A DNA stretch of 64,000 nucleotides from Corallococcus coralloides DSM 2259. GTDB lineage: Bacteria > Myxococcota > Myxococcia > Myxococcales > Myxococcaceae. The DNA is taken from the NCBI RefSeq assembly GCF_000255295.1, contig NC_017030.1:2976001-3040000 (forward strand), given 5' to 3'. The position numbers and the translations under genes were made by a program. The notes beneath the pieces were generated by a model, which was not told the origin of the DNA, did no database searches, and saw only the letters and a program-made list of their open reading frames with translations. Positions 1-8,187 of the stretch are shown here, piece by piece (position 1 is the stretch's first letter; every line of letters begins with the position of its first letter).

Positions 1-190
1 GACGTTGGCGCGGCAGCTGCCGCAGGTGGCGGCGGCCTTCCAGCAGCAGATGGGCGAGGTGCACGTGACGGCGGTGGATGGAGCGAACCCCTTTGGCTAC
101 ATCGCCGCCGCCGTGGAGGGGGTGATGGGGCTGGCGCGCTCCGCGGGGCTGAAGGTGCCTGCCTCCCCGGCGCAGCCGCCTGCGGGGTAG
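1..190 (+). CDS. C-terminal fragment, possible SPFH/flotillin-like protein
   Basis: An open frame enters from the left edge and ends at TAG 188-190. Only about 62 residues are visible, so the start lies outside the window. The tail (MGEVHVTAVDGANPFGYI followed by an AAAVEGVMGLARSAGLK helix) resembles the C-terminal end of SPFH/flotillin-type membrane-scaffold proteins. That match is from memory of the family and rests on a short tail, so the assignment is tentative. The final residues (PASPAQPPAG) are a low-complexity proline/alanine end. The next gene follows on the same strand after a 70-base gap. Confidence 0.4.
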   Translation, partial: TLARQLPQVAAAFQQQMGEVHVTAVDGANPFGYIAAAVEGVMGLARSAGLKVPASPAQPPAG

Positions 191-260
191 CCGCGTCCCC
201 GGCCTCCGCATATAGAAGGGAGCCTCCGAAGGTCCGGACGCGCGGAGGCGTAAGGCACGC

Positions 261-1688
261 ATGGACACGAAGAAGCTGATGCTGGCGGCGGTGGTGGCGG
301 GGGTGGCGGTGGCGGTGGTGCCGTGGCTGTTGCCCACGGGGCCGAGCGCCGGGCTGGACGCGGCCCGGTTCCTGGAGTCCGGGAACCTCGCGTGGGGCGC
401 GCTGGTGGTGTTCGCCGGTGGCCTGCTCACCGCGATGACGCCGTGTGTGTACCCGCTCATCCCCATCACCGTGTCGGTGTTCGGCGCGAGGAAGGCGGAG
501 GCGCGGGGCCGCTCGCTGGCGCTGACGACGGCGTACATCGTGGGCATGGGCGTGGTGTTCAGCGCGCTGGGCATCCTGGCGGCGAAGACGGGCCAGGCCT
601 TCGGCTCCATGCTGGGCAGCCCCGTGGTGGTGGTGGGGCTGGCGGTGTTCCTGCTGCTGCTGGCCTCGTCGATGTTCGGCGCGTTCGAGCTGGCGCTGCC
701 GTCGTCCATGCAGACGAAGCTGAGCAACGTGGGCGGCACGGGCATCGCGGGCGCGTTCGTGATGGGCAGCGTGTCCGGGTTCCTGGCGGCGCCGTGCACG
801 GGGCCGGTGCTCACGGGCCTGCTGGCCTTCGTGGCCAAGTCCGCCAACACGACGCTGGGCGCGACGCTGCTGTTCATCTACGCGCTGGGCATCGGCGTGC
901 CGTTCTTCCTCATTGGCGTCTTCACCGTGCGCCTGCCGCGCGGTGGCGTGTGGATGGAGTGGGTGAAGAGCGTGCTGGGCATCATGCTGGTGGCGCTCGC
1001 GTTCTCGTACCTGAAGGACGCCTTCCCCTGGGCGCGCGACACCGTGAAGGCGCTGGGCGCCGAGGTGGGCCAGGTGCCCGGCGCGGTGCTGGCCGCGGTG
1101 CTGGTGGTGGTGGGCGTGGGGGTGGGCGCGGTGCACCGTTCGTTCAAGGAGGGCGCGCGCGACTTCGGCTTCAAGGCGCTGGGGGTGGCGCTGGTGGTGG
1201 GCGCGCTGGTGGTGCGCGGCGGCGCGCTGGACGCGCGGCCCGCGGGTGAGCTGTGGGTGCGCATGGGGCTCCAGGAGCGCCCGGTGGCGCCGTCCTGGCA
1301 GTGGCACCACGTGATGCCGCAGAAGGCGGCGACGTTCGACGCGAGCCAGTTCGAGCAGGTGCTCGCGGCGGCGAAGAAGGAGGGCCGCCCGGTGCTCATC
1401 GACTTCTTCGCGGACTGGTGCGCGGCCTGCAAGGAGCTGGACCGGCTGACGTATCCGTCCACGGAGGTCATCTCCCAGGCGCAGGACAGCCGCTTCCTCA
1501 CCATCAAGATCGACGCGACCCACAGCGAGGACCATCTGGACGCGCTGATGGAGCAACTGGGCGTGGAGGGCCTGCCCACGGTGGCCTTCGTGAACCCGGA
1601 CGGCACCGTGCTGACGAAGCCGCGAGTGACGGGCTTCCTGGAGCCCGTGCCCTTCGCGGCGGAGATGCAGAAGGTCGTCCTCCAGTAG
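261..1688 (+). CDS. DsbD-family thiol:disulfide interchange protein
   Basis: 475-residue inner-membrane protein predicted to carry electrons from cytoplasmic thioredoxin across the membrane to periplasmic thiols. An N-terminal hydrophobic helix (about 5-25) is followed by a CcdA/DsbD-type transmembrane domain with the paired cysteines in TPCVYPLIP (C62) and APCTGP (C179), then further membrane helices to about 320. The C-terminal thioredoxin-fold domain (about 355-475) has the redox motif DWCAACKE (C387, C390) and the cis-proline region GLPTVAFV. The N-terminal DsbD alpha domain of E. coli DsbD is absent, so this is the short form. Start at ATG 261, preceded by a GGAG element. Confidence 0.9.
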   Translation: MDTKKLMLAAVVAGVAVAVVPWLLPTGPSAGLDAARFLESGNLAWGALVVFAGGLLTAMTPCVYPLIPITVSVFGARKAEARGRSLALTTAYIVGMGVVFSALGILAAKTGQAFGSMLGSPVVVVGLAVFLLLLASSMFGAFELALPSSMQTKLSNVGGTGIAGAFVMGSVSGFLAAPCTGPVLTGLLAFVAKSANTTLGATLLFIYALGIGVPFFLIGVFTVRLPRGGVWMEWVKSVLGIMLVALAFSYLKDAFPWARDTVKALGAEVGQVPGAVLAAVLVVVGVGVGAVHRSFKEGARDFGFKALGVALVVGALVVRGGALDARPAGELWVRMGLQERPVAPSWQWHHVMPQKAATFDASQFEQVLAAAKKEGRPVLIDFFADWCAACKELDRLTYPSTEVISQAQDSRFLTIKIDATHSEDHLDALMEQLGVEGLPTVAFVNPDGTVLTKPRVTGFLEPVPFAAEMQKVVLQ

Positions 1689-1695
1689 GTCGTCG

Positions 1696-2286
1696 CTAGA
1701 GGTAGTTCTCCCAGCCCAGCCGGCCGCGGCTCGCGAGCACGCGCTCGATCATCAGCTCGTGCAGCGTGAGCAGCGGCTTCGCGAGCTCCTCGCCCTCCAG
1801 CCGCGCGAGCGCGCCGGCCATGGCCTCCAGCGTGGACATCCCGTCCGGGTGCGGCGGCTTGCGCAGGCGGCGCGTGTCCGGCGCGGGCGGCGGCAGCCTC
1901 AGGCCTGGCAGCCGGCGCAGGGCGGGGACTCGCTGCACCATGCGCCGCGCCTGCGCCCAGCTCCCGTCGATGATGACGAGCCGCTTCGGCGGCGGCCCCT
2001 CCGCCTCCGGTGCGTCCGGGAAGAGCAGCCACGTGTCCGGCGTGTCCAGCACCGACGCGTCGAAGGGCGCTCCGGGCGCGCCATAGGACACGATGTGGCA
2101 GCGGGGCAGGGCCAGCGCCGCGATGCGCGCCGTGTTGGTGCTCTTCTGCGACTCCTTGTTGTGCCGGATGATCAGCAGCTCCGTGCGCGTGGGGATGACG
2201 GGCACGTCCGCGCACAGGCACAGGGCCGTGGGCAGGTAGCACCGCTCACAGCGGCCCGACAGGTCCTCCGGGGTGCTCGACCTCAT
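1696..2286 (-). CDS. DTW-domain protein, tRNA-uridine aminocarboxypropyltransferase family
   Basis: 196-residue member of the DTW family (TapT/TuaA), whose members transfer the 3-amino-3-carboxypropyl group of SAM to tRNA uridine. The N-terminal zinc-ribbon-like cluster RCERCYLPTALCLC (C13, C16, C23, C25) is typical, as is LLIIRHNKESQKSTNT. The name-giving DTW motif is here VIIDGSWAQARRM, a DGSW variant that is common in the family. Its ATG overlaps the TGA of the upstream minus-strand gene (ATGA at 2283-2286), so the two are translationally coupled. The 3' end abuts the convergent dsbD-like gene with a gap of 7 bases. Confidence 0.85.
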   Translation of the reverse strand: MRSSTPEDLSGRCERCYLPTALCLCADVPVIPTRTELLIIRHNKESQKSTNTARIAALALPRCHIVSYGAPGAPFDASVLDTPDTWLLFPDAPEAEGPPPKRLVIIDGSWAQARRMVQRVPALRRLPGLRLPPPAPDTRRLRKPPHPDGMSTLEAMAGALARLEGEELAKPLLTLHELMIERVLASRGRLGWENYL

Positions 2287-2840
2287 TTCGCCGCGGTGCG
2301 GTAGCGCTCCATCAGGGCTCGCGCTTCACGCAGCTTCTCCTCGACGAAGCGGTCGTCCGCGTCCGGCTCGTACTCGGCGTCCGGCGGATCCAGCTGGAAG
2401 AGGGCGGACAGGCTCGCGGGGGCGACCTCCAGCCACTCGGACGTGCGGGTGAGCGCGGCCTGCCGGCGCCCGGCGAAGGTCTCCGGCCCGTCCTCTGGAC
2501 CGCAGCGACAGATGCGCGCGGAGTCCCCGGACACGTCCACGTAGAGCCCCAGCACCTCCGCGTCCACCTCCGCGGCCAGCGCGCAGGTCGCCTCGCTGAC
2601 GTAGGCCGCCATGGCTTGCGCCGCGCTGCGCTCCGTCAGCGAACGCACCAGGTAGACCTGCCACCCGGCCTCCGTGAGCGCCCCGGCCTCACTCAGCGGG
2701 GCCAGCTCCGCCGGCGGCGCCTGGATGCGCGACAGGAGCCGGCGCACCGGGACCTCCAGCCGCTCGAGCCGGGCGTTCGACGCGGGGCAGAAGAAGACCA
2801 CGCGGTACTCTCGGCTGTCGGCGGCGGTTTCCATGGGCAT
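2283..2840 (-). CDS. Hypothetical protein, 185 aa
   Basis: The protein has no family I recognise. Starting at ATG 2840 (MPMETAADSREYRVVFFC) gives 185 residues; a second ATG at 2834 is equally possible, since no clear ribosome site decides between them. The frame stays open far upstream to 3317, but that extension is proline/glycine-rich noise over a divergent promoter region. The protein is mixed alpha/beta by eye, with a cysteine-containing strand (ARICRCGPEDG) in the middle and an acidic-then-basic helical C-terminus. It overlaps the DTW-domain gene by four bases, so it probably belongs to the same transcript. Confidence 0.65.
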   Translation of the reverse strand: MPMETAADSREYRVVFFCPASNARLERLEVPVRRLLSRIQAPPAELAPLSEAGALTEAGWQVYLVRSLTERSAAQAMAAYVSEATCALAAEVDAEVLGLYVDVSGDSARICRCGPEDGPETFAGRRQAALTRTSEWLEVAPASLSALFQLDPPDAEYEPDADDRFVEEKLREARALMERYRTAAK

Positions 2841-3315
2841 ACGGCGGTGACCCAAGAGGACCAAAGGACTCCCCAGGCACGCAAGGGGGGAGTTACGTCC
2901 GAGGACGCTTCCCCGGGCCCCCAGGGGGCCTCCTCCCAGGCCGGAACGCGACCCGGCGGGCCACATCCCCCCGCCTGACGCACCAGGAGGTCCCGCCGCG
3001 CGGATCCGCGCGTTCACGAAAACGCTCCCGCCGCCGGAAGGCCGCTGGGGCATGCTGAACGTCCTTTTTCGCCCCCCATTTTCACGCCGGGTCTGGTGCG
3101 AGCCACCCCGGAGGCAAGTCACACCCATGGAGAGACATTGAACCGGGGAGTCCCTGGATGTCTGTCTATTCCATGCAAGGAATTGGCGTCTGCTTGAAGT
3201 GTTGCAGCCGTACTGGTCGCCGTGATGCGTGAAGAAGCGCGACAGCGTTTGTCGCATCCGTGAGAAGAAAAGAATCCGACCCTCGGCGTTCTCTGGAGGG
3301 AAGGGAGGCGGTCGC
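2841..3315. promoter_or_regulatory. Divergent intergenic region upstream of the ECF sigma gene
   Basis: 475 bases without a convincing gene between the minus-strand hypothetical gene and the ECF sigma factor. It must hold the divergent promoters. One weak ECF-type candidate reading toward the sigma gene is GAACC at 3140-3144 and GTCTA at 3164-3168, but the 19-base spacer is longer than usual. AT content rises between about 3135 and 3260. No strong inverted repeat is visible. Confidence 0.35.
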
Positions 3316-3897
3316 ATGGTGCCAGGGAGGGAGGAGCCGCCAGTCCGGGAGGGCTCTGGAGGGGAGTTCGCCGCGTTCGCGATCCGCCATCAGCCGGTGC
3401 TGGTCGCCATCGCGCGCAATGTCTGTGGCAAGGGTGCCAGTGATTGCGACGACCTGGTGCAGGACGTGCTCTTGCGCGCGCTCCTGCAATGGGAGCGGCT
3501 CAAGCGCTGGCCGGAGCCCGCACGCCGCGCGTGGCTGGTGCGCGTGCTGCACAACCGGTTCCTGGACCAGTGCCGCCGCCAGGGCGCGGAGACGGACCGC
3601 CGGGTGGACCTGCACAACGTCCACATGCTCTTCGAGGATCCGGAGGACGCGCCGGAGCCCGAGCAGTGGGAGTGCGTCACGGAGGACGAGCTGCGCCAGG
3701 CCGTGGCGCGGCTCAACGAGAAGCTGCGCCAGGCGTTCGAACTGCACGCGCGGGGCCTGCGCCATGCGGAGATCGCCCGGCGGATGAACACCCCCAGCGC
3801 GGGAACGGTGGGCACGTGGCTCTTCCACGCCCGCCGCCGCCTCAAGGCCATGCTCCACGACACCGCGGAACGCCGCCGCCAGGAGAGGGAACGATGA
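3316..3897 (+). CDS. ECF-type RNA polymerase sigma factor
   Basis: 193-residue sigma-70 family factor of extracytoplasmic-function type. The region 2 helix is visible as DCDDLVQDVLLRALLQWERL with the following RAWLVRVLHNRFLDQCRR (regions 2.2-2.4), and region 4 as LNEKLRQAFELHARGLRHAE with a helix-turn-helix ending RMNTPSAGTVGTWLFHARRR. ATG 3316 is chosen because GGGAGG lies seven bases upstream; the frame extends to GTG 3229, but that leader looks non-coding. The stop overlaps the ATG of the next gene (ATGA 3894-3897), which encodes a zinc-finger protein and so probably the cognate anti-sigma factor. Confidence 0.88.
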   Translation: MVPGREEPPVREGSGGEFAAFAIRHQPVLVAIARNVCGKGASDCDDLVQDVLLRALLQWERLKRWPEPARRAWLVRVLHNRFLDQCRRQGAETDRRVDLHNVHMLFEDPEDAPEPEQWECVTEDELRQAVARLNEKLRQAFELHARGLRHAEIARRMNTPSAGTVGTWLFHARRRLKAMLHDTAERRRQERER

Positions 3898-4370
3898 GCA
3901 CCGCCGCGTGTGAGGATCTCCAGCCCTTCCTGGACGGGAGCCTGTCCGCCGAGGACCAGCGCCGCGTCCGGGGCCACCTGGCCACCTGCGACGTCTGCGC
4001 CCGCCGCTTCCACGACCTCCTGCAACTGGAGATGCTCGCGAGGCTCGCGCTGGAGGACCCGGCGGAGAGCGAGCGCTGGGTGTCCGCCCGCCAGGCCCGC
4101 GACACGGTGCCCGGGTCCGACTGGGACGACGTGCCGGAGAACTGGCCCGGGGACGTGCTCGCCGCGCAGGTGCCTCCGCCCCCGGAGCGCGAGGGCCGGG
4201 CCTGGCACCAGGGCGCCCGCCGCTTCCGCCGCCGCTGCCCGGGGTGCGCCAACTGCTGCCCCTGGTTCGCGAAGACGGAGGCGGTGGAGGCCGTCAGCGC
4301 GCCGCGCCTTCCGTGCCCGCGCACCAGCCGCTCCGGCGCGACGCTGCTGCGCCCCCGCACACGCCGCTAG
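3894..4370 (+). CDS. Zinc-finger (ZAS-type) putative anti-sigma factor, soluble
   Basis: 158-residue protein overlapping the ECF sigma gene by four bases. The N-terminus has the ZAS motif HLATCDVC (H28, C32, C35), the zinc-binding signature of many anti-sigma factors that bind their sigma factor until a signal releases it. Unlike most of them it has no transmembrane helix. Its C-terminal third is basic and Cys-rich (RRRCPGCANCCPWF, then CPRTSR), suggesting a second metal or redox site. The role is inferred from gene order and the motif. Confidence 0.75.
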   Translation: MSTAACEDLQPFLDGSLSAEDQRRVRGHLATCDVCARRFHDLLQLEMLARLALEDPAESERWVSARQARDTVPGSDWDDVPENWPGDVLAAQVPPPPEREGRAWHQGARRFRRRCPGCANCCPWFAKTEAVEAVSAPRLPCPRTSRSGATLLRPRTRR

Positions 4371-4513
4371 ACGCGGACCCCGGCCGCCTGCTCCTCCCTG
4401 GGGGGCAGGCGGGGGAGCCAGCGGCGAACGCTGTCAGCGGAATCCACCAAGGATTGCTCCCGCTCGCGTCAAAAGACGGGAGGCGGCCGCGCGACTCCGG
4501 GCCCTGACGCGTG

Positions 4514-5365
4514 ATGGATCTCTGGTGCAAGAAGCTCTACCGGTTCCTGGATGGGGAGCTGGAATCGGGGGACGAGGAGCACTTCCGGCTCCATCTGGCC
4601 CTCTGCCGTGCGTGCGCCAGCGGGCTGCATGATGCCATGCAGCTGGAGATGCTCAGCGTCCAGGCCCTGTGTGGCGCGGTGGCCCACAACGACGCGCCGC
4701 CACCGCCCACCCCCTCCGTCCGCGCGCCGTTCCGCCTCTCATTGCCGCGCGGCCGGTGGCGCCATGCGCTGGGCGCGGTGCTGGCCATGGGGCTGGGCGC
4801 GCTCGCCGCGTTCATGACCGGGGACGGCTTCCGGCCGGGGGACGCGTGGCGGGCGGATGCGTCCGCGCGGGAGCTGGAGGCGCGCATCGCGTACCCGGCC
4901 GCGGACCGCTACCTCCCCTACGTTCCCGTCCGGACGGGGGCGGGGGGCACCGCGGCGCTCGCGACCGAACCGCCGGTGCCCCTGCGGACCCTGGCGGCGC
5001 TGGAGGAGCGGGGGGACCTGCACGGCATCGCGGCGGCCTACCTGGTGCGTGGCGAATTGCGTCAGGCGTCGGACTTCCTGGCGCGCAGCGCCCCCTCGCT
5101 GGACCGGGACAGCGACCGGGCCGTGGTGGCGATGGCGGCGGGGGACTGGCGGCGCGCCCTGGACCTGCTCGAAGGCGTGCTGCGTCAGGCACCGGACCAT
5201 CCCCAGGCCCTGTGGAACCGGGCGCTGGTGCTCCGGGCCATGGGGCTCCCGCTCCAGGCGGCGGAGGCCTTCGAGGCCGTGGCCCGCCGGGGGGAGCCGG
5301 GGTGGAGCGAAGAGGCCGGAATCCGGGCCCTGGCGCTCCGGCAGGGGGGCTCCTTCTTGAAATGA
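4514..5365 (+). CDS. Membrane protein with N-terminal zinc finger and TPR-like C-terminus
   Basis: 283 residues from ATG 4514 (GTG 4511 is also in frame). The N-terminal anti-sigma-like zinc finger HLALCRAC (H27, C31, C34) closely resembles that of the previous protein. A single transmembrane helix follows (about 84-101). The C-terminal part has two or three TPR-like helical hairpins (for example GDWRRALDLLEGVLRQAPDH followed by PQALWNRALVLRAMG). This architecture suggests a membrane-bound partner that senses or relays a signal to the sigma factor encoded just upstream. The topology implies a periplasmic TPR part. The exact ligand is unknown. Confidence 0.72.
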   Translation: MDLWCKKLYRFLDGELESGDEEHFRLHLALCRACASGLHDAMQLEMLSVQALCGAVAHNDAPPPPTPSVRAPFRLSLPRGRWRHALGAVLAMGLGALAAFMTGDGFRPGDAWRADASARELEARIAYPAADRYLPYVPVRTGAGGTAALATEPPVPLRTLAALEERGDLHGIAAAYLVRGELRQASDFLARSAPSLDRDSDRAVVAMAAGDWRRALDLLEGVLRQAPDHPQALWNRALVLRAMGLPLQAAEAFEAVARRGEPGWSEEAGIRALALRQGGSFLK

Positions 5366-5468
5366 TGAGGCGCGACCCAAGGATTCTGGCGGTCGGCGTC
5401 TAATTATCGAGGCGCGGCGTGGCGACGGCGGCGGGGTGGACGGCAAGACACCGCACCGGGGGGACGCG

Positions 5469-5687
5469 ATGTACCGCATCGATGCGTGGAGCCAGGGGGA
5501 CGGTGCGCTGTGGGCGCCCGGTTCCAACGGGGGCGCGGGCGTGCGGCCGGAGGACGAGGCCCGGGAGGCGCGGGGGTACCGGGTTGGGGAGCAGGTGGGG
5601 GACGGGGACGAGGACTCGCGGCACGAAGGCGAGGAATCGCCCTTCGATTTCGAGGACAGCGACCTGGATTGGGTCGCCAGCTACTGA
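5469..5687 (+). CDS. Small acidic hypothetical protein, 72 aa
   Basis: Open frame starting at ATG 5469 with a GGGGGG ribosome-site-like run a few bases upstream. The 72-residue product ends in a strongly acidic tail (EESPFDFEDSDLDWVASY). It lies 100 bases after the TPR protein on the same strand and could be the last gene of the sigma-factor operon. There is no recognisable domain. The high GC content makes chance frames of this length common, so support is moderate only. Confidence 0.4.
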   Translation: MYRIDAWSQGDGALWAPGSNGGAGVRPEDEAREARGYRVGEQVGDGDEDSRHEGEESPFDFEDSDLDWVASY

Positions 5688-5882
5688 GGTAACGGCGCGC
5701 GCGGTTGGACGTCCGCGCTCCACGCGGCCTTCGGGGGAGGGCCGCCGCTTCCAGTGGATTCGCGGGCCGTGAGGCCGGCGGGTTCCAGGTGTCCCGGACC
5801 GGGGGGGACGGGATCCGGAAGCGTGCGGGATCGAGGACATCCGAGCGGGTGAGCAGGTGGGAATGCGCCCCAGGCCCTCCGT

Positions 5883-5906
5883 TCCCGGACCCCATGGGTT
5901 CCGGGA
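5883..5906. terminator. Imperfect hairpin, candidate terminator of the sigma-factor cluster
   Basis: TCCCGGACCCC and GGGTTCCGGGA can pair with a single mismatch (10 of 11 positions), and a T5 run follows 12 bases later (around 5921-5925). It lies in the 286-base gap between the small acidic gene and the M24 peptidase gene. The delayed T run makes the terminator role uncertain. Confidence 0.3.
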
Positions 5907-5973
5907 GCGGGGGGCTTCGGTTTTTCGGGCGAGCTAGGCTGCTCCGCCTCCTTCCCGACCTGGAGTTCCCGAC

Positions 5974-7320
5974 ATGAACCGTTGGCGCGCAGTTCTGCCC
6001 GCCCTGAGCCTGGGCTGCCTGGTGGCCTGTGCCACCGTCCCCGCGAGTGCCCCCACCGCCCTCAAGAGCTCACCCGTCCCGCCGCCATCCCAGGAGCGGG
6101 TCCTGCGTGAGTCCTGGCTGAAGGAGCGGCACGGGCTGCTGCTGGACATGATGCGCCGGCACGGCGTGGCCATGTGGGTCGTGGTCAACGAGGAGTTCCA
6201 CGATGATCCGCTGACGGCCTGGGTCGCGCCGCCGCTGCCGTACGCGGGCAACCGCGACGTGTTCGTCTTCGTGGACGCGGGCGACGCGGGGCTCCAGAAG
6301 GTCGCGTTGACGGGCTACGCCACGGAGGCGGTGGCGCGCTTCTTCGAGGCGCCCCCGGTGGAGCGCAAGCAGACGGAGGCGCTCGCGGACCTGGACGCGC
6401 GCTACCACCCGCGCACCATCGCGCTGGCCATGGACGGGCGGCGGGGCGTGACGCGCAGCCTGACGCACGACACCTACAAGTGGCTGGTGGAGGCGCTGGG
6501 CCCGACCGCGGAGGCGCGCTTCATGAGCGCGGCGCCGCTCATCGAGGAGTACCTGGACACGCGGCTGCCCGGCGAGTTCGCGCCCTACCGCGACCTGGTG
6601 GTGCTGACGGAGTCGCTGGTGAAGCGGGCGCTCTCCAATGAAGTCGTGGTGCCCGGCAAGACGACGGTGGGGGACGTGCGCCGCTGGCTCTACGACGCGC
6701 TCTTCGAGGCGCGCGTGGGCACGTGGTTCCAGCCGGACCTGCGCGTGCAGCGGCAGGGCATGAAGGACGGCTTCTCCCGAGGCTTCCTCGCGGTCGCGGA
6801 CGAGGCGGTGGTCATCCAGCGCGGCGACCTGCTGCACGTGGATTTCGGCGTCTCGGCGCTGGGGCTGAGCACGGACTGGCAGAAGATGGCGTACGTGCTG
6901 AAGGACGGAGAGACAGACGCGCCAGAGGGGCTGAAGCGCGCGCTGGAGAACACGCGGACGCTGCAGGACGCGCTGATGCTGCGGGCGTCGCGGCCGGGGC
7001 GCTCGTCGGCGGACGTCTACGACGCGACGATGGCGGAGATGAACGAGCGGGGCATCGAGGCCAAGGTCTACAGCCATCCGCTGGGCGCGCAGGGCCATGC
7101 GCTGGGCGCCTCCATCGACTTCCGCGCGGCGTCGCGCTCGGAGGCACCCAGACTGTTGCGCAAAGGCTCGTACCTCGCCGTCGAGCTCAACACCGTCACG
7201 CCCGTGCCAGAGTGGGGTGGGCAGAAGGTGGCGGTGATGCAGGAAGATCCGGCGTACCTGACGGACGAAGGCTGGCGGTTCTTCGTGCCGCGCCAGGACG
7301 CCTTCTATCTCATCCACTGA
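5974..7320 (+). CDS. M24-family metallopeptidase lipoprotein (Xaa-Pro aminopeptidase-like)
   Basis: 448-residue protein with a lipoprotein signal peptide (LGCLVAC, cysteine near residue 19), so it is probably anchored in an envelope membrane. The C-terminal half is a pita-bread M24 domain. The metal ligands can be followed: Asp in [12 protein letters not shown], Asp in [10 protein letters not shown], His in [14 protein letters not shown], Glu in [10 protein letters not shown] and Glu in [10 protein letters not shown]. All five expected positions are filled, so it should be an active dinuclear metalloenzyme acting on Xaa-Pro peptides or a related substrate. The N-terminal half is a creatinase-like N domain. 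Confidence 0.88.
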   Translation: MNRWRAVLPALSLGCLVACATVPASAPTALKSSPVPPPSQERVLRESWLKERHGLLLDMMRRHGVAMWVVVNEEFHDDPLTAWVAPPLPYAGNRDVFVFVDAGDAGLQKVALTGYATEAVARFFEAPPVERKQTEALADLDARYHPRTIALAMDGRRGVTRSLTHDTYKWLVEALGPTAEARFMSAAPLIEEYLDTRLPGEFAPYRDLVVLTESLVKRALSNEVVVPGKTTVGDVRRWLYDALFEARVGTWFQPDLRVQRQGMKDGFSRGFLAVADEAVVIQRGDLLHVDFGVSALGLSTDWQKMAYVLKDGETDAPEGLKRALENTRTLQDALMLRASRPGRSSADVYDATMAEMNERGIEAKVYSHPLGAQGHALGASIDFRAASRSEAPRLLRKGSYLAVELNTVTPVPEWGGQKVAVMQEDPAYLTDEGWRFFVPRQDAFYLIH

Positions 7321-7342
7321 CGACACGAAGGGAGCGGACGTG

Positions 7343-8176
7343 ATGCGCGTGGGCAGACCATGGACGACGTTCGGAAGGGGGGCGTGCGTACTGCTCCTCC
7401 TGGGAGTGACGGGGTGCAGCGCCGCCAGTGGGGACGAAGCCCCCGAGCGGCAGGACAGCCCCCTGGCCGCGGAAGCGTCGCTCCGGCCGCCACGCGCGGT
7501 GGACAGCATCCTCAGCCTGTTCGACCAGACGGCCTCCGTGGTGGAGGGGGAAGTCACGGACGTGCGCAGCGAGTACTCGCCGCGCACGGGCCCGTGGACG
7601 GTGGTGACGCTGGGGAACGTGCGGGCGCACCTGGGCGCGGCTCCGCGTGAGCTGCGCCTCAAGCAGGCCGGAGGGGTGCTTCCGGATGGACGGCAGCTCG
7701 TGGTGAGCCATGTGCCCCGCTTCGTCCGGGGGGGGCGCTACGTGGTCTTCCTGCGCAACACCGGGTGGAGCCTGTCGCCGGTGCTGGATGAGCACGCCTT
7801 CCGCGTGGAGTCGGTGGCGGGCCGCGAAGTGCTCGTGGGCGCAGAGGGCGGGCTCGTGGCGGGCCTGGGCTCGGCGGGCGTGCGGCAGACGGCGCCGGTG
7901 TTCGAGACGGTGGACCTGATGGGCGCCCGTCCGGCGCTGCGCGCGGAGGCTCAGGCGCGGGGTGCTCCAGAGGGGATGGAGCGGGAGGCGTTCCTCTCGC
8001 TGCTCCAGAGCCACCTGCGCGCGCGCGGGCTCGCGGTGACGGGGGCGTTCCGCGAGGAGCCCGTCACCACCGCGTCGTCGCTGTCCGTGCCGGTGACACC
8101 CGCCGTGGCGTCGCCGGTGGTGCCGGGTGCCGTTCCCCTCCAGCCCGAGCGGGACGTCCCGCCCGGCCAGCCGTGA
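7343..8176 (+). CDS. Hypothetical lipoprotein
   Basis: 277 residues from ATG 7343, with GGGAG about ten bases upstream (GTG 7340 is also possible). Signal peptide with lipobox LGVTGCSAAS. The mature N-terminus reads AVDSILSLFDQTASVVEGEV, followed by a beta-rich domain containing a GRYVVFLRNTG strand. This start resembles a group of secreted myxobacterial proteins of unknown function that open with a short helix and a strand of the VV.G.V type. The last 60 residues are proline/valine-rich linker. The gene overlaps the next one closely (TGATGAGG at 8174), suggesting one transcript for the three secreted proteins that follow. Confidence 0.75.
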   Translation: MRVGRPWTTFGRGACVLLLLGVTGCSAASGDEAPERQDSPLAAEASLRPPRAVDSILSLFDQTASVVEGEVTDVRSEYSPRTGPWTVVTLGNVRAHLGAAPRELRLKQAGGVLPDGRQLVVSHVPRFVRGGRYVVFLRNTGWSLSPVLDEHAFRVESVAGREVLVGAEGGLVAGLGSAGVRQTAPVFETVDLMGARPALRAEAQARGAPEGMEREAFLSLLQSHLRARGLAVTGAFREEPVTTASSLSVPVTPAVASPVVPGAVPLQPERDVPPGQP

Positions 8177-8187
8177 TGAGGTCCGCC

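Noticed and set aside
3229-3315. Upstream GTG start for the ECF sigma factor
   Set aside because: The leader is Lys/Arg/Gly-rich and unlike the family, whereas ATG 3316 has a good ribosome site.
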